From NCBI GenBank assembly GCA_003225365.1, contig QHZN01000147.1:1-32042 (forward strand): 32,042 nt of DNA, in the 5' to 3' direction. The notes beneath the pieces were generated by a model, which saw only the letters and a program-made list of their open reading frames with translations, was not told where the DNA came from and ran no database searches. Positions within the stretch are counted from its first letter, which is position 1; each line of letters opens with the position of its first letter. This document shows positions 8,431 through 16,557 of this stretch, in pieces. Both the position numbers and the translations under genes were made by a program. The stretch is from Acidobacteriota bacterium. GTDB taxonomy: Bacteria > Acidobacteriota > Terriglobia > UBA7540.

Positions 8431-9453
8431 TTAATCGGACAGCTTGAATCTCACTTCAATTTCGGTTTCGACCTCGACGGGCTTGCCATCCAGCAGCGTC
8501 GGCTGATAGCGCCAGCGCTCCACCGCCTCGACGGCCGAATTGATGAGGAGCGGATGGCCGCCCAGGACTCGCAGGTCCCGAATCGTACCATCGCGACTGA
8601 TGATGGCGGCGAGCCGCACCGTGCCTTCCGTGCGCGCCATGCGCGCGAGCGTCGGGTATTCGGGCGCGGGCCCGGAAATCAGCTTGGCCGCTTCGACTTC
8701 CCCACCCACGATGATTCTCGCCTGGCGTTTGGTGGTGCTGGGCGGAGGTGGCAGAGGAGGGTACCTGCCCGATTCGCTGAGGAGGTTGTCAAAACCTCCG
8801 CCCCTGGCACCGTTCGGGAGTCCGGGAGAGATTCCTTCTAATCCGCCCGCCTTGGGAACTGGTTCAGTCTCTTCGAGCGGTTTCGAAATCGGGGGAATGA
8901 TCGTGGGAGCGAAGAGGGTCGAAGTTGTGGGCCGCCGGCGCGGGGGCCTTTGCCCCCTAGCCGCGCCGTGACTGGGGACCCCGATCGGAGGCGGCGGCAC
9001 AGGCGTGAGCCACGCGAGCTTTGGGAGCGCTTCTGTAAAAACCAGCGGCATGACCAGACAAACCCCCAGCAACGCGGCTTCGAACGAGTAGGCGAGCGGA
9101 AGGGCCACCCTCTTCCAGTCACCGGTCTTTCGAGCCGAAAAGGCCAGGTAACAAACCAGACCCGGAAGGTTGAATACCAGGACCACCGCCAGCCAAGGGC
9201 CGGGTCGAATTCCCGCTTGGCGAGCATCCGCGACGACAAAATAGGCCATTAAGACGTAAAGCAGCGCGATGAAGCCGGACGCCAAGCCTCCTTCGAGCCA
9301 CGCCCACGGGCCCGTAAATCCTGGGAGGATTGGAAACGCGATCGCCCCCGCCGCAAAACCCACCAGCCCCGCCAGGCACGAAATCCCGCGTTGATAGGAG
9401 GTCAGATGCGCTCCCTGAGTTGGAGAAGAATCGAGCAGGGTTTCTCTGAACAT
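8431..9453 (-). CDS. TonB-family protein with additional N-terminal membrane domain
   Basis: 340 residues. The C-terminal 85 or so residues (about 257-340) are a TonB_C domain, with PEYPTLARMARTEGTVRL and the VERWRYQPTLLDGKPV signature. Before it is a proline-rich linker (PVPPPPIGVP from about 151, and a PPLPPPP run). The N-terminus has the acidobacterial-style start MFRETLLDSS and then about four hydrophobic segments, not one. Residues about 85-113 (WLAVVLVFNLPGLVCYLAFSAR) resemble the PLDc_N/cardiolipin-synthase N-terminal membrane hairpin. The usual TonB anchor follows at about 118-140. TonB proteins pass proton-motive energy from ExbBD to outer-membrane receptors; no exbBD or receptor is nearby. 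The start at 9453 has GGGAGG upstream; an in-frame ATG at 9516 lacks support. Confidence 0.85.
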   Translation of the reverse strand: MFRETLLDSSPTQGAHLTSYQRGISCLAGLVGFAAGAIAFPILPGFTGPWAWLEGGLASGFIALLYVLMAYFVVADARQAGIRPGPWLAVVLVFNLPGLVCYLAFSARKTGDWKRVALPLAYSFEAALLGVCLVMPLVFTEALPKLAWLTPVPPPPIGVPSHGAARGQRPPRRRPTTSTLFAPTIIPPISKPLEETEPVPKAGGLEGISPGLPNGARGGGFDNLLSESGRYPPLPPPPSTTKRQARIIVGGEVEAAKLISGPAPEYPTLARMARTEGTVRLAAIISRDGTIRDLRVLGGHPLLINSAVEAVERWRYQPTLLDGKPVEVETEIEVRFKLSD

Positions 9454-9713
9454 GACTTCGCCTCCCGCCTGCGGCGCCAGTCGGATTACGCGACCCGCGC
9501 TCGCCAGCCCTTTCAAGCCTTCTTCACTCTTATGGACACCGGAAAGGGTTTTAGAGTTTCAAATAATTAAGGAAGTTATCAAGAAGAAGGCTCGAAAACA
9601 CGGCGAAGCGCGGAACCTGGAGGGGGCCGGCCTGTACTCGGGCGGCCATCAGAATTGTTTGCCCTTTTCCGGGCGGTTCTTTTAAAGTATCGGCTGCGGA
9701 GAGGAAAACCACC

Positions 9714-10607
9714 ATGAAGATCGGTTGTTGCTGGCTGTACGCGATTTCCAAGTACGGATACCCTCCCTCGCTCGACCATACGTTCCGGGTTCTTGGCGAG
9801 ATGAAGGCCCTGGGGTTCGACAACGTCGAACTGGAAGGCGTTCGGAGGGAGAATCTTCTCGAGGTTTACGAGAAGCGGCGTGACCTGAAAAAATTCTGCG
9901 ACGAAAACGGGCTGCGCGTCATCAATTTCTGCCCGGTACTGCCGCAATCCGTGAGCCTCGCAAAGCGCGAGCGGCGGGAGTCCCGCGACTTGTTCAAGCG
10001 GGCCATCGAGATCGCCAACTTTTTTGGGTGCGCGACCATCCAGGGCGATAGCTTCACGCCGCCGCTCAAATTTCGCGGCGATTCGCCCTACAAAGAGAGC
10101 GTCAGTTTCGGGAAACACTTTACCGTTGAGATTGACCCCAAGTTCAAGTGGGAGCGGCAATGGGAGGCGATGGTCGAGAGCTTCAGCTTCATGGCGCGCG
10201 AAGCTAAGAAGGCAAAACTTCGCTTTTGCGTCGAGCCGCGCGTCGGGGAGCTCTTGAGCAACACAGACGCCATCCTGCGCATGATGGACGCCGTCGAGAA
10301 CGACAACTTCGGCGCCGTGCTGGACACGGCACACCTGAACGCGCAGAAAGAAATCCTCGCCCTGAGCGTCGAAAAACTCGGGAGGAGGATTTTCTATGTC
10401 CACGCGGCGGACAATGACGGCCGCACCAACGACCATCTGGCAATAGGGCGTGGGACCGTGGACTGGGAAGGCGTATTTCAGGGCCTCAAGAAACACCGCT
10501 TCTCGGGATACCTCGCCATTGACGTCGGAATGGTCCCGGACCTCGACGTCCAGTACCGCGAATCCTTTGAGTTCCTGAAGCGCATGGCCGAGAAATACGG
10601 TTTATAA
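9714..10607 (+). CDS. Cytoplasmic sugar phosphate isomerase/epimerase (xylose-isomerase-like barrel)
   Basis: 297 residues with no signal peptide, a TIM-barrel of the AP-endonuclease family 2/xylose-isomerase-like type. Likely metal ligands are Glu174 in FCVEPRVGE, Asp204 and His207 in VLDTAHLN, and His230 in FYVHAADND. A late GRGTVDWEGVF motif is typical of the family. The reaction is probably isomerisation or epimerisation of a ketose or inosose; the substrate is not evident. GGAGAGG lies about 10 bases before the ATG. It is convergent with the next gene, with a 14-base gap. Confidence 0.9.
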   Translation: MKIGCCWLYAISKYGYPPSLDHTFRVLGEMKALGFDNVELEGVRRENLLEVYEKRRDLKKFCDENGLRVINFCPVLPQSVSLAKRERRESRDLFKRAIEIANFFGCATIQGDSFTPPLKFRGDSPYKESVSFGKHFTVEIDPKFKWERQWEAMVESFSFMAREAKKAKLRFCVEPRVGELLSNTDAILRMMDAVENDNFGAVLDTAHLNAQKEILALSVEKLGRRIFYVHAADNDGRTNDHLAIGRGTVDWEGVFQGLKKHRFSGYLAIDVGMVPDLDVQYRESFEFLKRMAEKYGL

Positions 10608-10621
10608 CGGGGTGGCGATGG

Positions 10622-11332
10622 TCACTTCGACTGCCGTTCCCGGGGGGATTCACTAGCCGCATTCCCTGCGGGCAGAACATCAGCGAATACGAAACCATCC
10701 CGCTCTTCGATCTGGCCCACGCGCGCGTCAATTTCGTGGCGGAACATGGGGCCGGCGTAAGCGAAGGTGTGGAATTCCCCGTTCTCGCCGCAGGGGTCCA
10801 CTCCGGAAGGAAGCGCAGAAAGCAAGCTGCTATCAAAGATGCGGCCTGCGAACGAGCGGTCCATCCTGCGCGGGTCAACACAGGTGAGAAACGCGCGCAG
10901 GCCGGCGCCCACCATTTCTCGAGCCAGCTCCCATGTATCCAGACCCCAAATCGGAAACAAGGGTGTGAGCCCTGTGCCCGCCATCTTTTCTTCGCGATAC
11001 TTGCGAATTTCCTGAAGAAACAGGTCGCCGAATACCACATGAGAGACCCCGGCCGCCCGCGCCTGTGCCAGGGCGCGCTCCATGGCCTCTTCGTAGGCAA
11101 CGTTCGGACACGGCCAGGGGAGTGGAATTTTGACCAGCGCCAGGCCCAGAGCTTCGGCTTGGGTTTCCAATAATTGTTCGCGGACCGCGTGCATGGCGAC
11201 GCGCGCGAACGCCTGATTGACCGTCGTCAAGAGCGCGGTGACTTCGACGCGGCCTTCGGTCCGAATCTTGTCGAGAGCCCAGGCGCTGTCTTTTCCCGTG
11301 CTCCAGGACATCCAGGCTTTGGGAAGCCCCAT
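10622..11332 (-). CDS. DPH6-like diphthine-ammonia ligase family PP-loop ATPase
   Basis: 236 residues. The N-terminus has the PP-loop ATP-pyrophosphatase motif SWSTGKDS (9-16), and the C-terminal half has GENGEFHTFAYAGPMF (182-197), the hallmark of the DPH6/MJ0570 adenine-nucleotide alpha-hydrolase family. In archaea and eukaryotes this family amidates diphthine on elongation factor 2. Bacteria lack diphthamide, so the bacterial substrate is unknown and probably another ATP-dependent amidation. GGGGGA lies upstream of the ATG. It is divergent from the methyltransferase gene. Confidence 0.85.
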   Translation of the reverse strand: MGLPKAWMSWSTGKDSAWALDKIRTEGRVEVTALLTTVNQAFARVAMHAVREQLLETQAEALGLALVKIPLPWPCPNVAYEEAMERALAQARAAGVSHVVFGDLFLQEIRKYREEKMAGTGLTPLFPIWGLDTWELAREMVGAGLRAFLTCVDPRRMDRSFAGRIFDSSLLSALPSGVDPCGENGEFHTFAYAGPMFRHEIDARVGQIEERDGFVFADVLPAGNAASESPRERQSK

Positions 11333-11361
11333 TCGGTCCCCCGTTCGCCGTGCGATTTCGC

Positions 11362-11367
11362 TATAAT
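11362..11367 (+). promoter_or_regulatory. Probable -10 element upstream of methyltransferase
   Basis: A perfect TATAAT lies 46 bases before the chosen start. No good -35 is found at 16-18 bases. The assignment rests on the hexamer and its recurrence in similar positions before other genes of the window. Confidence 0.4.
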
Positions 11368-11413
11368 GCCACTTTGGAGCAGTTATTTAGCCACGAGACG
11401 ACTGGCCGGCGCA

Positions 11414-12052
11414 ATGGCGGAAAACGTCAACCTTTGGTCTGAGACCCAGCACGCCTTGGATTATTTGAAAAAGGCCGACTCGATCCCTCACCGGATGGAG
11501 GGGGAGGCGGCCTTAATGGATTCGCTCCCGGCGACGGCCGAGCGAATTCTGGATCTGGGGAGCGGAGACGGCAGGATGATGCGCCTGCTCAAACTCCGTT
11601 ATCCCAAGGCCGAGGCGGTGGCGCTCGATTTTTCTAAGGTGATGGTCGAAAGGCTGCGCAAGAATTTTGAGTCCGATTCCACCGTTACGGTGATTGAGCA
11701 CAATCTGGACGGAAGCCTCCCCGAGATCGGCCGATTTGATGCTGTAGTTTCGGCCCTCGCAATTCATCACCTTGTGCACGAAAGAAAGCGGGCGCTGTAC
11801 ACAGAGATCTACGACCGCCTTCTGCCAGGCGGCGTATTTTGCAATCTAGAACACGTGGCTTCTCCCACTGCTCGGCTGCACGAACGCTTCCTTGACAAGC
11901 TCGGCATCGCCATGCTCGGGGAAGACCCCTCGAACAAACTTCTCGCCGTGGAGACGCAATTGCGCTGGCTCGGCGAAATTGGCTTCCAAGACGTAGATTG
12001 TAATTGGAAGTGGTTGGAGCTGGCCCTGCTCGTAGGATGGAAACCGGTTTGA
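11414..12052 (+). CDS. Class I SAM-dependent methyltransferase
   Basis: About 212 residues. Motif I is ILDLGSGDGRM (about 45-55), the acidic end of beta-2 appears in AVALDFS, and a post-II SALAIHHL follows, all typical of small class I methyltransferases. The substrate is unknown. I chose ATG 11414 because the upstream in-frame extension overlaps the divergent promoter region and the DPH6-like gene and does not look like protein; ATG 11366 overlaps the TATAAT and is unlikely. It is convergent with the following minus-strand isomerase. Confidence 0.85.
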   Translation: MAENVNLWSETQHALDYLKKADSIPHRMEGEAALMDSLPATAERILDLGSGDGRMMRLLKLRYPKAEAVALDFSKVMVERLRKNFESDSTVTVIEHNLDGSLPEIGRFDAVVSALAIHHLVHERKRALYTEIYDRLLPGGVFCNLEHVASPTARLHERFLDKLGIAMLGEDPSNKLLAVETQLRWLGEIGFQDVDCNWKWLELALLVGWKPV

Positions 12053-12085
12053 CGAGAGCTCCCATTCTTCGTCGTCCCTATGGAT

Positions 12086-13189
12086 TTAATCGGGACACTT
12101 TGGGAGGTTGCTGAAAAAGTCGATTCTGTCATGCTGAGCCCCATTCGCTTCGCTCACAGTTCGACTTCGCTCACTGTCCCTGAGCGGAGTCGAAGGGAGG
12201 GCAGGCTCTTCGCTTGTCATTCTGACCCCGATGCAGTGAATCAGGGCAAGAATCCCTTTCGTTCCGCGCTCAGGGTAAACTCCGCGAAGCATCTGCTTTT
12301 TATGCCCGCCGGCAAGCTCCTTGCAAGGATCGAGTTCGACAATCACCCAGCCTTGGAACCCGACTTCACGGAAGGCGGAAAGGATCGGCGCAAAATTCAC
12401 CGCCCCCGACCCAATTTCACAGAAGTGACAAGTCTTCCGGCGGACGAGATTGGGGTCCTTCCGAGCCAGTTCCCAGATATCTTTCCGCACGTCTTTGAAA
12501 TGACAAAAGATTAACCGGTCGCGATAGCTGCGGATGATTTCCGCAGGGTCCGAGCCGCCGAGCGCCAGATGCGCGACGTCCACGATCAACTTGACATGAT
12601 GCGGATCGGTGGCATCGAGGACTCGGCCGAGTCCTTCGCGTGTCTCGCCAATGGTCCCGAAGTGAGGGTGATATCCCAGAGCCAAACCGTGGTCAGCGGC
12701 GATCTTGCCCAAGTCGTTCATCTGTCGGCCCAGCCCCTGGATATCCGCCGCCGAGTAGGAAACGCTGGGCCGCCCACCGTCGGTCACTTGAAGGTAGCGC
12801 CCGCCGAGGTGCTGGAAAAAATCCGCGTACCCTCGCATCCTTTCAGAGTCCGGCGAAGCGCCCCCGGGGTGAAGCTTGAGACCTGAGCAGGAGAGGGCGA
12901 TAGGCCGAAGCTTCAGGTCCTTGAGCAAACCTTGGAGCTCCCCGCGCCGGTCACCTCCGTAATTCTCGCTGACCCAGCCAAGGAACTGGATGCCTTGGAA
13001 ATCATGAGTGGAGATAACCTGCAAGGCGTGGGTCAATTCGCTTTCCGGCCAAGTGAGGGTGGCGTACCCCACCGGATTCGGGAGGCGGGCATCGGCAGGC
13101 GGGCCCGCAGGCGGTAAGGCCCAGGCCGCGCCAATCAATCCTCCCACTTGGCTGAAAAAGCTCCGGCGCCCGACCTTTGGTTGTTTCAT
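12086..13189 (-). CDS. Tat-exported sugar isomerase/epimerase with repeat-derived C-terminus
   Basis: 367 residues. It starts with a twin-arginine signal (GRRSFFSQVGG, about residues 7-17, then a hydrophobic stretch). The body is a xylose-isomerase-like TIM barrel: LGYHPHFGT, LIVDVAHLALGG, FCHFKDV and VIVELD hold likely metal ligands. The barrel ends near residue 299. The last 68 or so residues (from MLRGVYPERGTKG to NLPKCPD) are translated from the interspersed repeat at 12105-12294. They contain the tell-tale SERSR and are not part of the fold. The native stop was probably lost when the element arrived. It lies 25 bases downstream of the Gfo/Idh/MocA gene and is very likely co-transcribed with it. 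Confidence 0.85.
   Translation of the reverse strand: MKQPKVGRRSFFSQVGGLIGAAWALPPAGPPADARLPNPVGYATLTWPESELTHALQVISTHDFQGIQFLGWVSENYGGDRRGELQGLLKDLKLRPIALSCSGLKLHPGGASPDSERMRGYADFFQHLGGRYLQVTDGGRPSVSYSAADIQGLGRQMNDLGKIAADHGLALGYHPHFGTIGETREGLGRVLDATDPHHVKLIVDVAHLALGGSDPAEIIRSYRDRLIFCHFKDVRKDIWELARKDPNLVRRKTCHFCEIGSGAVNFAPILSAFREVGFQGWVIVELDPCKELAGGHKKQMLRGVYPERGTKGILALIHCIGVRMTSEEPALPSTPLRDSERSRTVSEANGAQHDRIDFFSNLPKCPD
12105..12294. repeat. Composite interspersed repeat, copy A (one end missing)
   Basis: From 12127 to 12294 it matches 19678-19789 almost base for base at both ends (TGTCATGCTGAGCCCCATTC ... GCGAAGCATCT). Copy A carries an extra segment of about 45 bases, around 12157-12203, with the CCCTGAGCGGAGTCGAAGGG core, and a different middle at 12224-12250. 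The left flank AGGTTGCTGAAAAAG is the usual inverted end of this family; the matching right end is absent, because the sequence passes straight into isomerase coding sequence. Confidence 0.75.
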
Positions 13190-13214
13190 CGAGGCCCCAC
13201 TAGCATTCCATTCA

Positions 13215-14657
13215 TCAGACTTGCTCAGGTACGACGAAGGGATCGCGGTATCCGCGGTCGCCGTCCCGGAGCATCAAGTTTGCTTCGTCGTCTCCGATCA
13301 CCAATTCACTCGCCGGATCGAAGTGCAACGTGCGGCCCAACCGATAGGAGGCATTGGCCAGATGGACGAGCGTGCAGGAGAGATGGCCCTCCTCGATTGG
13401 CGCATTGAGCATTTCCTTCTTGCGGTTGCGAACGGCCTCCACAAAATTGGCGAAGTGGGTTTCTTTGCCACTACCCGTCGGGCCCGGCTCTTGGTCGTCA
13501 CCGAGCCAAGTCCGGTATGCGTCGTAGCCATCCATCGCCATGACGCCCTTGGAGCCGTAGAAAATGTTTCCGATGGTGTTGTGGGACCCGGCGTCGGGCC
13601 CGAGCTTGTGCTTGCCGGCCGCCTTGGGTTTGGGAGCTTGAAGGCCCGCCGCCGGAATGCTTCCGCTGAAACGGCCCTCGCCGATGCCGGCTTCGTGATT
13701 GGTGATCCAGTGCCGGACCTCGAATTCCAGCATCTTGCGTTTTCCGTCCGGCATGTCGAACTCGCAGGCGACGTTCAAAGTGTTTGGCGTTTGCTGATCA
13801 TCGTCGAAAACGAAGTGGCCGCCGATCGCAGACACTTTGTTCGGGTACCCGACGCCTAGTCCCCAGCGCGCGACGTCCATTTCATGGATGCCCTGGTTGC
13901 CGATGTCGCCGTTGCCGGTCTCCCAGATCCAGTGCCAGTTGTAATGAAAGCGGTTCTGGGTGAAAGGCTTCAAGGGCGCAGGCCCGGTCCAAAGGTCATA
14001 GTGGACGCCGGCCGGCACTGCCTCGACGGGCTTGTGGCCGATGGTGTCTCGCCACTTATAGCAAAGCCCGCGCGACAGATAAACCTCGCCAATCACTCCC
14101 TCCCGAAGCTTTTGGACGCCCTCGCGCAGGCCCGCGCTCGACCGGCTTTGCGTGCCGTGCTGGACGAGGCGGTTGTATTTCTGTGCGGCTCGAGCGAGCT
14201 GGCGCCCCTCCCACCAGTTGTGGGAGCACGGCTTCTCGCAATAGACGTCCTTGCCCGACTGGCAGGCCCAAATGGCGATCAGGGAATGCCAGTGGTTGGG
14301 CGTGGCGATAGAAACCGCGTCGATGCTCTTGTCGTCCATCACTTCGCGGGGATCGTGGCACGTTGAGGGCTTTGCCCAACCCCGCTTCTCCATGTCCGCC
14401 ACGCGTTTGGCGCTGACGTTTTCGTCCACGTCGCAAAGAGACGCCACCTCAACGTCGGGCAGGGTGTGGTATTCCTCCACGTGATCCCAGCCTCGGCCGC
14501 GGACCCCAAAGATTGCTACTCGGACGCGGTCGTTTGCGCCGAAAACTCGCTCGGGCCTGGTGATAAAAGTAATGCCCTCCAGGGCGGCAAGGCCCGCGCC
14601 AGTCTTGGCCCCGGTCTTCAAGAACTCTCGACGATTGATGTTGGAAGAATCAGCCAT
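13215..14657 (-). CDS. Tat-exported Gfo/Idh/MocA-family oxidoreductase
   Basis: 480 residues with a twin-arginine signal (NRREFLKTGAKTG, residues 8-20). The Rossmann fold follows (VAIFGVRGRGWDH, about 47-59), then the family's CEKPCSHN motif with the catalytic-type EKP near residue 139, and a C-terminal oxidoreductase domain ending with a hydrophilic tail. Family members oxidise or epimerise sugars using tightly bound NAD(P). AAGGGGG sits 7 bases before the ATG. With the exported isomerase 25 bases downstream it forms a two-gene unit, consistent with extracytoplasmic modification of a plant or microbial sugar; the substrate is not known. Confidence 0.92.
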   Translation of the reverse strand: MADSSNINRREFLKTGAKTGAGLAALEGITFITRPERVFGANDRVRVAIFGVRGRGWDHVEEYHTLPDVEVASLCDVDENVSAKRVADMEKRGWAKPSTCHDPREVMDDKSIDAVSIATPNHWHSLIAIWACQSGKDVYCEKPCSHNWWEGRQLARAAQKYNRLVQHGTQSRSSAGLREGVQKLREGVIGEVYLSRGLCYKWRDTIGHKPVEAVPAGVHYDLWTGPAPLKPFTQNRFHYNWHWIWETGNGDIGNQGIHEMDVARWGLGVGYPNKVSAIGGHFVFDDDQQTPNTLNVACEFDMPDGKRKMLEFEVRHWITNHEAGIGEGRFSGSIPAAGLQAPKPKAAGKHKLGPDAGSHNTIGNIFYGSKGVMAMDGYDAYRTWLGDDQEPGPTGSGKETHFANFVEAVRNRKKEMLNAPIEEGHLSCTLVHLANASYRLGRTLHFDPASELVIGDDEANLMLRDGDRGYRDPFVVPEQV

Positions 14658-14734
14658 AAGTCACCCCCTTCTAAAGATTTCAGCCATTATACTCTCCGGA
14701 TTTCGGCCGGAGGGTAAATATTCGCCGCCGCGCA

Positions 14735-14764
14735 TTGACAGAAATCGAACATCGCCAATATAAT
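14735..14764 (+). promoter_or_regulatory. Near-consensus sigma-70 promoter of rplU operon
   Basis: TTGACA (14735-14740), an 18-base spacer and TATAAT (14759-14764) match both consensus hexamers. Transcription should start near 14771, giving a leader of about 26 bases with GGGGAAAGG as ribosome binding site before the GTG at 14797. This is the strongest promoter recognised in the window, as expected for ribosomal protein genes. Confidence 0.85.
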
Positions 14765-14796
14765 ACATCCTCACTATTTGTGGGGAAAGGTTTCCT

Positions 14797-15108
14797 GTGT
14801 ACGCCATCTTTCAGACGGGCGGAAAACAATATAAAGTGTCGCCCGGCGACGTTATTCGAGTGGAACGGTTGCCAGGCGAGGCGGGGGCGGGCGTGGAATT
14901 CAACCGCGTCTTCGCCATCCGCGGCGAAAAGTTGGAGCTTGGGCTGCCGCTGATCGAGCACGCGAAAGTCACCGGGACGATCCTCCGCAACGCACGAGCG
15001 CCCAAGGTGCGCGTGCTCAAGTACAAGCGTAAGAAGCAATATCGCAGGACCGCCGGACACCGCCAGCCCTACAGCGAAGTTCTGATTAAAGGCATCGTGG
15101 CGGGTTAG
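14797..15108 (+). CDS. rplU: 50S ribosomal protein L21
   Basis: 103 residues, full length. It begins [18 protein letters not shown] and has the C-terminal signature [20 protein letters not shown] that contacts 23S rRNA. The start is GTG with GGGGAAAGG about 7 bases upstream. First gene of the rplU-rpmA-obgE run, the classical arrangement in many bacteria, under the strong promoter at 14735-14764. The leader is too short for a typical autoregulatory L21 leader structure. Confidence 0.97.
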   Translation: MYAIFQTGGKQYKVSPGDVIRVERLPGEAGAGVEFNRVFAIRGEKLELGLPLIEHAKVTGTILRNARAPKVRVLKYKRKKQYRRTAGHRQPYSEVLIKGIVAG

Positions 15109-15137
15109 GGACGCGCGGCCCCCAAAAGGTTTTTCAT

Positions 15138-15401
15138 ATGGCGCACAAAAAAGGGCTGGGAAGTTCGCGGAACGGACGCGACTCGAATTCGCAGCGGCTG
15201 GGGGTCAAGCGCTTTGACGGTCAATTCGTGCCGGGAGGCTCCATCCTGATCCGCCAGCGCGGGACCCGCTTGAAGCCGGGTTCAAACGTCGGCCGCGGCA
15301 GAGACGACACGCTCTTTGCCAAGGTATCGGGCGTGGTGAAGTTCGAAGACAAAGGCTCGCTCGGGCGGTTCATCCATATTCTGGTCCCGTCAGCGAATTA
15401 A
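15138..15401 (+). CDS. rpmA: 50S ribosomal protein L27
   Basis: 87 residues, beginning [20 protein letters not shown], with [20 protein letters not shown] in the middle; all standard for L27, whose N-terminus reaches the peptidyl-transferase centre. There is no Firmicutes-type cleavable leader. AAAAGG precedes the ATG, and the gene follows rplU by 29 bases. Confidence 0.97.
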   Translation: MAHKKGLGSSRNGRDSNSQRLGVKRFDGQFVPGGSILIRQRGTRLKPGSNVGRGRDDTLFAKVSGVVKFEDKGSLGRFIHILVPSAN

Positions 15402-15503
15402 ATTTCGAAGCGGTGGGGCGCGAGATAATGAAGTTGGGCGCTTCCGCCGCTTTTGTCATTTCTAGCGGCCTTTGACGGACCACAAGACCGTGGAGACGAT
15501 CGG

Positions 15504-16544
15504 GTGTTCATTGACGAAGCGGAGATCCGGGTCGTAGGAGGAGGCGGAGGGAACGGGTGTGTGGCGTTTCGCCGGGAAAAATTCGTCCCGCGGGGCGGCC
15601 CGAGCGGTGGCGACGGCGGCAAGGGCGGCAGCGTCTCTCTCGAAAGCTCCGGGCATCTCAATACCCTCCTCAAGTTCCGCTATCAACGCGAATTTGCCGC
15701 CACGCGGGGCCGGCACGGGGAAGGCTCCAACCGACACGGGGAAGACGGAGAGGACCTGGTCATCACGGTTCCGGTGGGCACACTAGTTTTCGACCGGGAG
15801 AGTGGGGAGAAGCTTTGGGATTTCAACGCACCCGGTCAAAAGTTTGTAGTCGCTCAAGGAGGCCGCGGGGGGCGTGGCAACGCCCGCTTCGTTTCCTCCA
15901 CGCGCCAGGCGCCGCGCAAAGCCGAGCCGGGCGCTCCCGGCACCACCCGAACCTTGCGGCTGGAACTGAAACTTCTAGCCGACGTGGGCTTGGTGGGCTT
16001 TCCGAATGTGGGCAAATCCACTTTGATCTCGCGCCTCAGCGCCGCGCGTCCCAAAATCGCCGATTATCCTTTTACCACTCTCGAGCCCTGTCTCGGCGTG
16101 GTGGGCCTGGACGTGGAGCGGTCCTTTGTCATGGCCGACATTCCAGGGCTCATCGCCGGGGCTCACGAAGGGCGCGGGCTGGGCACGCGGTTCCTGAAGC
16201 ACCTCGAGCGCACGCGCCTTCTTCTCCATCTCATTGACGCCGCCGAGCACTGCGGCCGGGACCCCATCGAGGACTACTGGACCGTCATGGAGGAATTGAA
16301 GAGCTTCAGCTCGACGGTAGCGACAAAGCCCATGTTGCTGATTGCCTCGCGCACGGACGCTGCCGGCGATGGCGATCGGCTGGTGGGGCTGCGCGAGTTT
16401 TGCCGCGAGCAGGAGAAGAAGTTGTTCGAGATCTCATGCGTCTCCGGAGACGGGCTGGCCGAATTGAAAGAAGCGGTGTGGGCCTCGCTCGAAAAGATTC
16501 CGCGGCCGGAGCCGGTCTGGATGGCCGCGCCGGAAGACGCTTAG
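15504..16544 (+). CDS. obgE: Obg-family GTPase ObgE/CgtA
   Basis: About 346 residues. The glycine-rich Obg fold occupies residues 1-155, followed by the GTPase domain: P-loop GFPNVGKST (165-173), the DYPFTTLEP switch, and DIPGLI (212-217). There is no C-terminal OCT domain, which fits short acidobacterial forms. The G4 box reads ASRTD (281-285) where ANKxD is usual, so both the Asn and the Lys are replaced. Obg acts in 50S assembly and the stringent response. I chose GTG 15504 because it gives [16 protein letters not shown], the family's N-terminus, with GGAG 8 bases upstream; the in-frame TTG at 15453 adds residues with no counterpart. Confidence 0.95.
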   Translation: MFIDEAEIRVVGGGGGNGCVAFRREKFVPRGGPSGGDGGKGGSVSLESSGHLNTLLKFRYQREFAATRGRHGEGSNRHGEDGEDLVITVPVGTLVFDRESGEKLWDFNAPGQKFVVAQGGRGGRGNARFVSSTRQAPRKAEPGAPGTTRTLRLELKLLADVGLVGFPNVGKSTLISRLSAARPKIADYPFTTLEPCLGVVGLDVERSFVMADIPGLIAGAHEGRGLGTRFLKHLERTRLLLHLIDAAEHCGRDPIEDYWTVMEELKSFSSTVATKPMLLIASRTDAAGDGDRLVGLREFCREQEKKLFEISCVSGDGLAELKEAVWASLEKIPRPEPVWMAAPEDA

Positions 16545-16557
16545 GATTCACTCCCCT

